Below, piece by piece: positions 24,650 to 32,910 of a DNA stretch of 40,283 nt (positions are counted from its first letter, which is position 1; each line of letters opens with the position of its first letter). Source of the DNA: Candidatus Rokuibacteriota bacterium (lineage in GTDB: Bacteria; Methylomirabilota; Methylomirabilia; Rokubacteriales; CSP1-6); contig VBPC01000177.1 in the NCBI GenBank assembly GCA_005887895.1, positions 1-40,283 of the forward strand, written 5' to 3'. The notes below the pieces were generated by a model, which worked only from the letters and a program-made list of their open reading frames with translations, made no database searches and had not been told where the DNA came from. The translations under genes were made by a program, and so were the position numbers.

Positions 24650-25843
24650 TCAGCGCGCCTTCGGCTCGGCCGGCAGGCCGAGGCCGCGTACCGCGACCGT
24701 CGTGCGCAAGACCTCCGCGGTGCCGCCGGCGATCGTATGGCCGAGGCTCGTCAGGTAGGCGTGCGCGATGTCGCCGTCCAGACGCGCCGCCCGCGAGCCG
24801 CGGCGCAGCACGCCCCACGGCCCCAGCAGCTCCAGGCCGAGCCGGGCGAGCTTCTGCCCGGTCTCGTCGGCATAGACCTTGGCGACGGCGGTCTCGTAGG
24901 TGATCGGCGCGCCGTCGCGCAGCAGACAGGCGGCGCGATAGAAGAGCAGGCGGAGCGCGGCGATCTCGGCCGCCATCGCGGCCAGCCGCCGCCGGACGAC
25001 GGGATCGCGCGCCAGCGGCGCGCCGGCGACCACCGTCGTGTTGGCGTAGTCGACCAGGCGGCGCAGCACGCGCAGGAGCGCCGGCGCCTTGTAGAAGCGA
25101 CCCCAGAAGCGGTCGGAGTCGAGGCCGTTCAGCAGCGCGACGAAGCCCTCGCCCTCGGGACCCAGCATGAGGTCGGCCGGCACGCGCACCTCGTCGAGGA
25201 AGACCTCGTAGTGATAGATGTCGCCGGTCAGGCTGCGGATCGGCCGGATGTCCATGCCCGGGGTGGTGCTGGGCACGACGAACATGCTGAAGCCGCGGCT
25301 GCGGCGCGCTTCCCGGCTCGTGCGCGTGAAGACGAGGCCGTGGGTCGAGACGCCGGCGTGGCTCGACCAGATCTTGTGGCCCCGGATGATCCAGTGCTCG
25401 CCGTCGCGCTTCGCCTCGGTCGTGAGCGCGAGCAGGTCGGAGCCGGCGTCCGGCTCGCTGTACCCCTGCCAGAACGTCGCCTCGCCGCGCGCGATGGCCG
25501 GCAGCAGCTCGCGACGCAGGCGCTCGGTGCCGTAGGCGATGATCGCGTCGGCGGTTTGCCAGGAGCCCGCCAGCGGCCCGAACGGCGCCCCGGCCAGCGC
25601 CAGCTCCTCGAGCAGCACGAGCTTGAGGAACATGGGCCGCGCCTGGCCGCCGAACGCCTCGGGCCAGCACATGGCGAGCCAGCCGCGCTCGCCGAGGGCG
25701 CGCATGAACGCGTGCGAGTGGGCGCCGGAGCCGTAGCCCGCGTCGACGCCGTCCAGCGGAAAGCGCTCGGGCGGATGCTCGGCGAGGAACCGCCGGACCT
25801 CGTCGGCGAACGCCTCTTCGTCGGGGCTGCGCCCGAAATCCAT
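24650..25843 (-). CDS. Acyl-CoA dehydrogenase (FAD-motif-containing subunit)
   Basis: Oxidises an acyl-CoA to the enoyl-CoA, passing electrons to ETF. 397 residues: GWLAMCWPEAFGGQARP near 55, the FAD/substrate loop YSEPDAGSDLLAL near 130, the IRGHKIWSSHA segment near 155, and the C-terminal GGTAEVLRTTVAVRGLGLP motif. It starts like its partner (MDFGRSPDEEAF versus MDFRPSSAQQML), consistent with an old duplication. It lies one base upstream of the partner and one base downstream of the amidohydrolase stop, so it belongs to the long minus-strand operon. Confidence 0.9.
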   Translation of the reverse strand: MDFGRSPDEEAFADEVRRFLAEHPPERFPLDGVDAGYGSGAHSHAFMRALGERGWLAMCWPEAFGGQARPMFLKLVLLEELALAGAPFGPLAGSWQTADAIIAYGTERLRRELLPAIARGEATFWQGYSEPDAGSDLLALTTEAKRDGEHWIIRGHKIWSSHAGVSTHGLVFTRTSREARRSRGFSMFVVPSTTPGMDIRPIRSLTGDIYHYEVFLDEVRVPADLMLGPEGEGFVALLNGLDSDRFWGRFYKAPALLRVLRRLVDYANTTVVAGAPLARDPVVRRRLAAMAAEIAALRLLFYRAACLLRDGAPITYETAVAKVYADETGQKLARLGLELLGPWGVLRRGSRAARLDGDIAHAYLTSLGHTIAGGTAEVLRTTVAVRGLGLPAEPKAR

Positions 25844-25844
25844 G

Positions 25845-27068
25845 CTAGCGGCGGAGCTGCGTGACGCCGTCCTTCACGACGAGACGGATGCGCTCGGCCG
25901 ACTGGAGGATCCCCATGTCCGCGAGCGGATCGCCGGCCACCACGACGAGGTCGGCGCGCTTGGCCTTCTCCAGCGTGCCGATCTCGCGCTCGAGTCCGAC
26001 GCACTCCGCCGCCCACCCGGTGGCCGCGCGGATCGCCTGCAGCGGCGTGAGCCCGGCGGCGACGAGGTGCTGCAGCTCGGCGGCGTTGGGCGGGTGGCCG
26101 TGGCCGCCGGCGTCGGTGCCGGCGACGACCTTGACGCCGGCCGCCAGCGCGCGCTGGATGCTCGCGAGGTGATGCTCGCGCAGCGCCCGCGAGCGTTCGC
26201 GGACGTGGGCGGCCTTCGACTCGCTGTGGTACTCGTACACGGTCAACGTGGGGACGAAGAAGGTGCTGCGCTCGGCCATCATCGGGATGAGCTCGGGATC
26301 CTCGTCGAGGTAGCAGCCGTGCTCGATCGAGTCGACGCCGGCCTCGAGCGCCAGGCGCAGGCCGGGGCCGCCGAGCGCGTGGCACATCACCTTGCGGCCG
26401 AGCGCGTGCGCCTCGTCGACGAGCGCCCGCATCTCGTCGGGGTCGAAGGCGGGGTCCTTCGGGCCGTGCCCGGCCCGTGAGCTGGCGCCGCCGGTGGTCG
26501 CACACTTGATGACATCGGCGCCCGCCCGCACCATCGTGCGCACCACGCGCCGGACCTCGTCGACGCCGTTGGCGACGCCGCGCGGCAGCGCCGGGTCGGC
26601 CGGCACCATGCACTCGTGACCCGAGGGACTCACACGATCGCCGATGCCGCCGATCGGCGAGATGATGGCCACCGCGGTCAGCAGGCGGGGACCGGCGAGG
26701 AGCCCCTGCTCGATCGCCGCCCGGAAGCCGGCATCGAGCCCGCCGGCGTCGCGGATCGTCGTGTAGCCCATCGCCAGCGTGTGCTCGATGGCGCGCGCGG
26801 TGCGCAGGTGACGCGTGCTGCCGGCCTCGTTCAGCTCCCAGCGGCTGGCCAGCTCGTAGCCGTGCAGCGCCATGTGGTCGTGGCAATCGATGAGCCCGGG
26901 CAGCACGGTCATGCCGGCGACGTCGATCACCTCGGCGCTCGACGGCCAGGTGGCCGCCGCGCCGGTCGTGACCGCCTCGACGCGGCCGTCCTCGATCACG
27001 AGCGTGGCGTCGCGCAGCGGCGCCCGCCCGGTGCCGTCGATCAGCGTGCCGCCGCGCAGGACGAGCAT
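25845..27068 (-). CDS. Metal-dependent amidohydrolase, imidazolonepropionase/prolidase-like
   Basis: 407 residues with the full amidohydrolase metal site: HxH in LIDCHDHMA near 60, the bridging Lys region ADVIKCATTGG near 180, His in KVMCHALGG near 220, His in SIEHGCY near 240, and Asp in VVAGTDAGGHG near 305. It opens with the beta-sandwich strand MLVLRGGTLIDGTG and closes with DLVVVAGDPLADMGIL. Related enzymes hydrolyse cyclic amides or Xaa-Pro and acyl-amino bonds, and the exact substrate is not readable. Its ATG overlaps the previous stop (TGATG). It could open an amide or lactam released by the upstream peptidase and importer. Confidence 0.9.
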   Translation of the reverse strand: MLVLRGGTLIDGTGRAPLRDATLVIEDGRVEAVTTGAAATWPSSAEVIDVAGMTVLPGLIDCHDHMALHGYELASRWELNEAGSTRHLRTARAIEHTLAMGYTTIRDAGGLDAGFRAAIEQGLLAGPRLLTAVAIISPIGGIGDRVSPSGHECMVPADPALPRGVANGVDEVRRVVRTMVRAGADVIKCATTGGASSRAGHGPKDPAFDPDEMRALVDEAHALGRKVMCHALGGPGLRLALEAGVDSIEHGCYLDEDPELIPMMAERSTFFVPTLTVYEYHSESKAAHVRERSRALREHHLASIQRALAAGVKVVAGTDAGGHGHPPNAAELQHLVAAGLTPLQAIRAATGWAAECVGLEREIGTLEKAKRADLVVVAGDPLADMGILQSAERIRLVVKDGVTQLRR

Positions 27069-28270
27069 CACGAGACTCCGAAGCCGTAGAGGCGGGCGGC
27101 GTTGTCGCGCACGATCTTCTGTCGCGTCTCGGCCGGCAGGTGGCCCAGCTCCTGCGCGATGTACTCGCGCGAGTCCGGCCACACGCCGTCGGGATGCGGG
27201 AAGTCCGAGCCCCACATGATCTTGTCGGCGCCGAGCTCGTCGAGCAGCTTGATGCCGATCGGATCGGTCTGGTAGGTCGCCCAGCATTGCCGCCGCCAGT
27301 AGTCGCTCGGCGGCATCGTGAGGGACAGGTCCTTGAACTGATCCTCCCACTCGGCGTCCATGCGCCACAGGATGTAGGGGATCCAGCCGATCCCCGACTC
27401 GCCCAGCACGAGCCGGATGCGGGGGAAGCGCTCCAGCACCCCGCTGAAGATGAACGACGTCAGCACGTTGGCCATGTTGATCTGGAAGGCGGTGATGTTG
27501 ACGGCGAAGGCCGCGCGGGCCACCGGCAGGTCCACCTTGGGCGCGTCGGGCGCGCTGGCCCGCGTCGGATCGGAGCCGATCAGGACGATCTTGCGGATGT
27601 GATCGGGCACGTAGCCGCCGACGGTGTGGAAGTGCAGCGGCAGCCCCGAGGCGTTCACGACCTCCCACAACGGGTCCCAGTACGGATCCCACAGCGGCTT
27701 GAGGTCGGGGGAATTGGCGATGTCGAGGCCGCGGCAGGCGCCGCGCTTGGCCACCCGCTCGACCTCGGCGATCGCCGCGTCGATCGGATTGTTGGGGATC
27801 GAGGCCAGGCCGGCGAAGCGGTCGGGATGGCTCGAGCAGAAATCGGCGAGCCACTCGTTGTAGACGCGCATGACTTCCACGGCGGCCTCGGAATCGTTGA
27901 GGCGGCTGCTGGCGCCGAGCACGCCGTAGAGCACCTCGGCCTGCACGCCGTCGCGGTCCTGGTCCTTGATCCGGAGGTCGGGATCGGTCAGCCGCCGGAT
28001 CCCGCGCTTCCCGTCCTCGTAGAGGCCGGTGGCCGCCATGCGGTCGGCGCGATGGATCTTGCCCGGGACGTACTGGCGCCCCGCCGAGCCCATCCCGCAC
28101 GCGAGCCCGAGGTTGGCGCCGGCTTTCGTCGTCCAGGTCGGCCCCTTCGGGCCGTCGACGACGCGGGGCATCCGCTCGCGCATGTCCGGCGAGGCGTTCT
28201 GCACGAAGAGGTCGGGCGGAAGCCAGCAGAGGTCGACGTGGCAGTCGGCCGAGATCAACTCGTAGCGCAT
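27068..28270 (-). CDS. Amidohydrolase-2 family protein, ACMSD/decarboxylase-like
   Basis: 400 residues. The start RYELISADCHVDL carries the D-x-H type metal motif at the N-terminus (related proteins read DxHxx). A metal-binding His lies in GLPLHFHTVGG near 200, and the terminal SDFPHPDGVWPDS motif is characteristic of the ACMSD/amidohydrolase-2 group. Family members are hydrolases or nonoxidative decarboxylases of aromatic or cyclic acids. GGAGGACAGG lies just upstream of the ATG at 28270. It is in line with the luciferase-like gene upstream and the second amidohydrolase downstream, which fits stepwise breakdown of a ring compound (inference). Confidence 0.88.
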   Translation of the reverse strand: MRYELISADCHVDLCWLPPDLFVQNASPDMRERMPRVVDGPKGPTWTTKAGANLGLACGMGSAGRQYVPGKIHRADRMAATGLYEDGKRGIRRLTDPDLRIKDQDRDGVQAEVLYGVLGASSRLNDSEAAVEVMRVYNEWLADFCSSHPDRFAGLASIPNNPIDAAIAEVERVAKRGACRGLDIANSPDLKPLWDPYWDPLWEVVNASGLPLHFHTVGGYVPDHIRKIVLIGSDPTRASAPDAPKVDLPVARAAFAVNITAFQINMANVLTSFIFSGVLERFPRIRLVLGESGIGWIPYILWRMDAEWEDQFKDLSLTMPPSDYWRRQCWATYQTDPIGIKLLDELGADKIMWGSDFPHPDGVWPDSREYIAQELGHLPAETRQKIVRDNAARLYGFGVS

Positions 28271-28309
28271 GGACCTGTCCTCCGGGTGGCGAGCAGAGTA
28301 GCGCGCCCG

Positions 28310-29467
28310 TCACCGCCGCGCAAACAGCGGGATCACTTCCTTGCCGAGCCAGGCCAGCTGCTCGAGCATGACGCTCTTCGGAGTGCCCATGCTGTTGCTG
28401 AGGTGCACGTACTCGAGGCCCGGGAAGCGCGCCTCGAGCGACTGCAGATAGGCGACCAGCTCCTCCGGCGGCCCCGCGAACCAGGCGCCGACCTTCATGT
28501 AGTCCTCGACCGTCGGCACGCCGGCCGCGCCCCAGCCGCCGCGCTTGGTGGAGGCCTCGAGCTGGGCCGGGGTGATGCCCGGCACGAAGCCGAGCGGGCC
28601 GAACATCTTCACGTGCTCCTCGTACCACGGCGTGATCTCGCGTACTGCCCGCTCGCGCGACTCGGCGAGGTGGAAGAAGATGCCGAGACTGAGCCCCTCG
28701 CCGAGCCGGTAGTCGAGGCCGGCGCGCTCCGAGGCCTCCTTGAAGCCGTAGATCGACTTCTCGGCCATGGTGGCCGCGCCGCCGCCGATGAGGCCCTTGA
28801 TGTGGTGCTTCATCATGAAGTCGAGCCCGCGCGGACTGGCGCTCACCACCGGCTGCCAGCACTCGACCGGGCGATGCACCGGTCGGGGGACCAGCGTGAT
28901 CTCCTTGAGCGGGTAACCGCGGTAGGGCACCTCGGGCGGCAGCGTGTAGTGCTTGCCGCGGTGGGCGAAGGACTCGGACTCGAACGCCCTCATGACGATG
29001 TCGACCTGTTCCTCGAAGAGATCGCGGTTGGCCCCGGCGTCGAGCATTGGCGCGCCGAACGTCTCGACCTCGCGGGTGTGGTAGCCGCGTCCCACCCCGA
29101 ACACGGTGCGGCCGCCGGTGAGGATGTCGGCGACGGCGTAGTCCTCGGCCAGCCGCAGCGGGTGCCACATCGGGGCGATGTTGAAGCCGCAGCCGATGCG
29201 CAGCCGCGACGTCAGGTGGGCCAGGTGCACGGCGACCATGAGGATGTTGGGCAGGCACTCGTAGCCCTCGTGCTGGAAATGATGCTCGGCCAGCCACAGC
29301 GTGTGATACCCGTGCTCGTCCATGCAGCGGGCGACGGCCTCGGTCTTCTCGAAGACGGTGGCCAGGTGCTCGTTGCAGTAGCGCCGCTCGTTGGCGGGCG
29401 TGGCGTTCTGGCCCATGTCGGGCAGGTCGACGTGGCCGGCGTAGACGGTCGAGAACCTGGTGATCAT
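28310..29467 (-). CDS. Luciferase-like (LLM) flavin-dependent monooxygenase
   Basis: 385 residues of the bacterial-luciferase-like TIM barrel. The family hallmark LWLAEHHF occurs near residue 60, then LRIGCGFNIAPMWHPLRLAED near 92, and GRTVFGVGRGYHTREVETFG near 120, typical for the FMN-binding face. Members use reduced FMN from a separate reductase to oxygenate a substrate; no reductase gene lies in the window. It heads the oxidative part of the operon and is separated from the permease gene by about 64 bases, the only clear gap in the run, where a separate promoter may lie. Confidence 0.9.
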   Translation of the reverse strand: MITRFSTVYAGHVDLPDMGQNATPANERRYCNEHLATVFEKTEAVARCMDEHGYHTLWLAEHHFQHEGYECLPNILMVAVHLAHLTSRLRIGCGFNIAPMWHPLRLAEDYAVADILTGGRTVFGVGRGYHTREVETFGAPMLDAGANRDLFEEQVDIVMRAFESESFAHRGKHYTLPPEVPYRGYPLKEITLVPRPVHRPVECWQPVVSASPRGLDFMMKHHIKGLIGGGAATMAEKSIYGFKEASERAGLDYRLGEGLSLGIFFHLAESRERAVREITPWYEEHVKMFGPLGFVPGITPAQLEASTKRGGWGAAGVPTVEDYMKVGAWFAGPPEELVAYLQSLEARFPGLEYVHLSNSMGTPKSVMLEQLAWLGKEVIPLFARR

Positions 29468-29509
29468 CGTCGGAACCGGGCCTCCCTGGGCGCGCCGAGC
29501 GCCGCTGAA

Positions 29510-29515
29510 ACTATA
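29510..29515 (-). promoter_or_regulatory. Possible internal promoter -10 (TATAGT) before the monooxygenase gene
   Basis: The 64-base gap between the permease and monooxygenase genes holds TATAGT on the minus strand, about 43 bases before the ATG at 29467. Upstream of it the bases CCTGACC occur twice in a row (CCTGACCACCCTGACC), which could be a regulator site but overlaps the permease end. No good -35 at 17 bases. Low confidence. Confidence 0.28.
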
Positions 29516-29531
29516 CGCCCGGTCAGGGTGG

Positions 29532-30368
29532 TCAGGCGCCGCCGCGGAGTCGCGGGTCCAGCGCGTCGCGCAGGCCGTCGCCGACGAGATTGAAGGCGAG
29601 CACGGCCACCATGATCGCCAGGCCCGGCACCGTCGCGACGTGCGGCGCCACCAGCAGCACGTCGCGGCCGGTGGAGACCATGAGGCCCCACGATGCGGTG
29701 GGCGGCTGGACGCCGAGACCGAGGAACGACAGCGCGGCCTCGAGCAGGATCGCGTTGGCCATGAAGAGCGTGGCGTAGACGACGAGGCCGGGGACGATGT
29801 TGGGCAGGATGTGGCGGCGCAGCACGGCGAGGGCCGGCGCGCCGAGCGCGCGGGCGGCGCCGACGTACTCGGTCTCGCGCAGCGCGAGCACCGAGCCCCG
29901 CACGATCCGGGTCACCGCCGGCACGCCCCAGATGCCGACCGCGAGCGTCGTGTTCAGGGCGCCCGGGCCCAGCATGGCGACGATGGCGATCGCCAGCAGC
30001 AGGTAGGGAAACGCCAGGAGGATCTCGACGCCGCGCATGAGCCCGGCGTCGAGCCAGCCGCCGGTGAAGCCGGCCGCCGTTCCCAGCAGCACCCCGCCCA
30101 CCACGGCGATCGTGACCGACAGCACCCCGACCAGCAGCGCCACCCGCGAGCCGTAGATCACGCGCGAGAGGATGTCGCGGCCGAACTCGTCGGCGCCGAG
30201 CAGATACTTGGCGCCCGGTCGCGCGCGCTTCTCGACCAGGCTCTGGCGCGCGGGGTCGTAGGGGGCCAGCCACGGCGCCAGCCCGGCGGTGAGCGCGAGC
30301 ACGAGGACGAGCGCGAGCCCGACGACGGCCAGGCGGTTGCGCCGGAAGCGCGACCAGGCGTCGGTCAC
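29532..30368 (-). CDS. ABC transporter permease, DppC-like
   Basis: 278 residues from a GTG. An N-terminal segment (WSRFRRNRLAVVGLALVLVLALTAGL) of the OppC/DppC type is followed by ADEFGRDILSRVIYGSRVAL, the conserved periplasmic-entry motif of this group. The EAA loop is near ALGAPALAVLRRHILPNIV, and the end (VVLAFNLVGDGLRDALDPRLRGG) is typical of DppC. It pairs with the DppB-like gene three bases upstream. No DppD/DppF ATPase is in the window, so the ATPase must be elsewhere. Confidence 0.92.
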   Translation of the reverse strand: MTDAWSRFRRNRLAVVGLALVLVLALTAGLAPWLAPYDPARQSLVEKRARPGAKYLLGADEFGRDILSRVIYGSRVALLVGVLSVTIAVVGGVLLGTAAGFTGGWLDAGLMRGVEILLAFPYLLLAIAIVAMLGPGALNTTLAVGIWGVPAVTRIVRGSVLALRETEYVGAARALGAPALAVLRRHILPNIVPGLVVYATLFMANAILLEAALSFLGLGVQPPTASWGLMVSTGRDVLLVAPHVATVPGLAIMVAVLAFNLVGDGLRDALDPRLRGGA

Positions 30369-30371
30369 CGC

Positions 30372-31295
30372 TCAGCCCTGGCGCGCGACGCGCGGGTCGA
30401 GGACGCCGTACGAGAGATCGACCAGCAGGTTCACGACGACGAAGGCGAGCGCGAAGACGAGCACCGCGCCCTGCAGCAGGACGTAGTCGCGGGCGAAGAT
30501 CGCCTTGACCATCAGGCGGCCGAGCCCCGGCCAGGCGAACACGGTCTCGGTCAGCACGGCGCCGCCCATGAGCTGGCCGGACTGCAGGCCCAGCAGCGTG
30601 ATGATCGGGATGAACGCGTTGCGCAGCGCGTGCTTGAGCAGCACCCACCACTCGCCGACGCCCTTGGCCCGCGCCGTCCGCACGTAGTCCTCGCGCAGGA
30701 CGTCGAGCACCGCCGAGCGCGTCATGCGCGCGATCATGGCGACCGACGGCAGCGCCAGCGTGACCGCCGGCAGGACGAGGTGCGCGGGCGAGCCGGCTCC
30801 CCCGACCGGCAGCCAGTTGAGCCAGAGCGAGAACACGACGATCAGCACGAGCCCGGTCCAGAAGATCGGCATCGAGAGCCCGAACAGCGAGGCCACCCGC
30901 GCGACGCCGTCGAACGCCGAGTTCGGGCGCACCGCCGAGACGACGCCGGCGCCGATGCCCGCCGCGGCGGCGAGCAGGAGCGCGGCGACGGTGAGCTCCA
31001 GCGTCGCCGGCCACGCGTCGGCCAGCTCGGCGGCCACCGGCCGGTTCTGCTGGATCGACCGGCCAAGGTCGCCGCGGGCCACGCGGCCGACGTAATCGAC
31101 GTAGCGGACCAGGAACGGCTTGTCGAGCCCGAGGTGCGCGCGCAGCGCCGCCACGGCGTCCTTCGTCGCGTGCTCGCCGAGCATGAGCGTGACGGCGTCG
31201 CCGGGCAGCAGGTCGATCGTCAGCATCACGACGAACACGACGCCCAGCAGGACGGGAACGGCGAGCAGGAGGCGGCGGACGACGAACGTCAGCAT
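30372..31295 (-). CDS. ABC transporter permease, DppB-like
   Basis: 307 residues, with the N-terminal helix FVVRRLLLAVPVLLGVVFVV, the DLLPGDAV motif, a GLDKPFLVRYVDYVGRVARGDLG loop, and the EAA loop near RTARAKGVGEWWVLLKHALRNAF, all standard for OppB/DppB. The C-terminus ends LVDLSYGVLDPRVARQG. A 25-base spacer separates it from the binding-protein stop. It forms the pore with the DppC-like partner for import of peptides or other small molecules. Confidence 0.93.
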   Translation of the reverse strand: MLTFVVRRLLLAVPVLLGVVFVVMLTIDLLPGDAVTLMLGEHATKDAVAALRAHLGLDKPFLVRYVDYVGRVARGDLGRSIQQNRPVAAELADAWPATLELTVAALLLAAAAGIGAGVVSAVRPNSAFDGVARVASLFGLSMPIFWTGLVLIVVFSLWLNWLPVGGAGSPAHLVLPAVTLALPSVAMIARMTRSAVLDVLREDYVRTARAKGVGEWWVLLKHALRNAFIPIITLLGLQSGQLMGGAVLTETVFAWPGLGRLMVKAIFARDYVLLQGAVLVFALAFVVVNLLVDLSYGVLDPRVARQG

Positions 31296-31320
31296 GCGCC
31301 GCCGCCTGCCTCGAGCGCGG

Positions 31321-32907
31321 TTACTTCTCGACCCAGGTCTTCCAGAGGGCCAGGTTGTACTCGACGGGGTGGACCTGGAAGCCCTTCACGCTGGCGCGGG
31401 TGACCACGATCTCCTTGGTCGTGTAGACGGGAATCCACACCATCTCCTTGGCGAGGATGTCCTGCACCTCGCCGTAGAGCTTCTCGCGCTCGGTCTGGTT
31501 GAGGCTCCGGCGCGCCTGCTCGACGAGCGCGTCGACCCGCGGGTTGGCGTAGCGCGAGGTGTTCCAGCCGGTCGGCGGCACCTGCTTGCTGTGGAAGAGC
31601 GCGTAGAGCGAGTAGTCGGCGTCGGCGTTGGAGGTCACCCAGCCGAGCGTGAACAGGTGGTGGCTGAGCGGGTTGCTGCGCACCTGCTGGAACACCGCCG
31701 CCCACTCGAGCACCTGCACCCGGGCCTCGATGCCGACGTCCTTCAGCATCGCCTGGATGGCCTCGGTGATCTCGCCGTCCTTGGGATAACGGCCGCGGGC
31801 GGCCAGCCAGGAGAGCGAGAGCCGCTGTCCGCCCTTCTGCATGATGCCGTCGGGCCCCGGCGTCCAGCCGGCCTGGCCGAGCAGCGCCCTGGCCTTCGCG
31901 CGGTCGAACGGGTAGAGCCGGTCGAGCTGCATGTCCTTGTAGCCGAACACGCCCGGCGCCAGCACGCCGCGGGCAGGGCCCGCCGAGCCTTCCATGATGT
32001 TGTCGAGGATCGCCTTGCGGTCGACCGCATACAGCATCGCTTGTCGCACGTGCACGTCGTCCAGCGGCGGCAGCCCCGCGTGCATGCCGGCGAAGACCAC
32101 GCGGATCCCGGTCGTCTCGTGCACGGTGTACTTCGAGTCCTTCCGCAGCGCCGGGAGCTGGGCCGGCGAGGGGAACAGCACCATGTCGGCGTCGCCGGTC
32201 TGCAGCGCGATCATCCGCGCGCCTTCCTCGGGCACGACCCTGAAGACGACGCGATCGAGCAGGGCCTTGTCGCCCCAGTAGTCGTTGTTCCGCTCGACGA
32301 TCACGTGCGTGTTCGTCTTCCACTCGACGAACTTGAACGGCCCGGTGCCGACCGGCGCCCGGCTGAAGTCGGCGCCCTGCTTCTGCACCGCCGTCGGCGA
32401 CACGATGCCCATGCAGTACATGGCCAGCGTGCGGAGGATCGGCCCGTACGGCTCCTTGGTCAGGACGTCGACCGTGAGGTCGTCGACCACCTCGGCGCCG
32501 CTCAGCGAGCCGGCCAGGCTGGCCCAGCGTGCCGGCGGGGTGCCGTGCAGCGCGCGATCGAACGTGAACTTCACCGCGGCGGCGTTGAACGGGGTGCCGT
32601 CGTGGAACTTGACGCCCGGCCGCAGCTTGAAGCGCACCCGGGTCGGCGACATGACCTCGTACGACGTCGCCAGCAGCGGCTTGACCTGCATCTTGTCGTC
32701 GAGCGTCAGCAGGCCTTCGAGCATGTTGAAGTAGACCCAGGCGCCCGGCGCCGTGGTCTCGAGGTTGGGGTCGAGCGAGACCGGATCGGTCGGCCGCACG
32801 ATCGTCAGGGTCCCGCCGCGCTTCTGGGCGCCGGCGGACGGGACGAGCGCGACGGCGAGCGCGAGCACGAGCACGCCGGCGAGGAGGCGTGAGCCGAGAG
32901 TGCGCAT
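31321..32907 (-). CDS. ABC transporter substrate-binding protein, peptide/nickel (SBP family 5)
   Basis: 528 residues. A Sec signal peptide (MRTLGSRLLAGVLVLALAV, cleaved after a GAQ-like site) is followed by GGTLTIVRPTDPVSLDPN, the standard entry of family 5 binding proteins, then KPLLATSYEVMSPTRVRFKLRPGVKFHDGTPF in the family pattern and RAKALLGQAGW-like repeats (here RARALLGQAGWTPGPDG). It supplies the two permeases downstream. It lies three bases after the M28-like peptidase stop, hinting at uptake of peptide fragments or amides. The specificity is not readable. Confidence 0.92.
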   Translation of the reverse strand: MRTLGSRLLAGVLVLALAVALVPSAGAQKRGGTLTIVRPTDPVSLDPNLETTAPGAWVYFNMLEGLLTLDDKMQVKPLLATSYEVMSPTRVRFKLRPGVKFHDGTPFNAAAVKFTFDRALHGTPPARWASLAGSLSGAEVVDDLTVDVLTKEPYGPILRTLAMYCMGIVSPTAVQKQGADFSRAPVGTGPFKFVEWKTNTHVIVERNNDYWGDKALLDRVVFRVVPEEGARMIALQTGDADMVLFPSPAQLPALRKDSKYTVHETTGIRVVFAGMHAGLPPLDDVHVRQAMLYAVDRKAILDNIMEGSAGPARGVLAPGVFGYKDMQLDRLYPFDRAKARALLGQAGWTPGPDGIMQKGGQRLSLSWLAARGRYPKDGEITEAIQAMLKDVGIEARVQVLEWAAVFQQVRSNPLSHHLFTLGWVTSNADADYSLYALFHSKQVPPTGWNTSRYANPRVDALVEQARRSLNQTEREKLYGEVQDILAKEMVWIPVYTTKEIVVTRASVKGFQVHPVEYNLALWKTWVEK

Positions 32908-32910
32908 TGG

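Noticed and set aside
25845..29297. One 1150-residue minus-strand protein joining an amidohydrolase to a long N-terminal part
   Set aside because: The N-terminal part is an out-of-frame reading of the monooxygenase and second amidohydrolase genes; the real gene starts at the ATG at 27068 with a proper beta-strand and overlap with the preceding stop.
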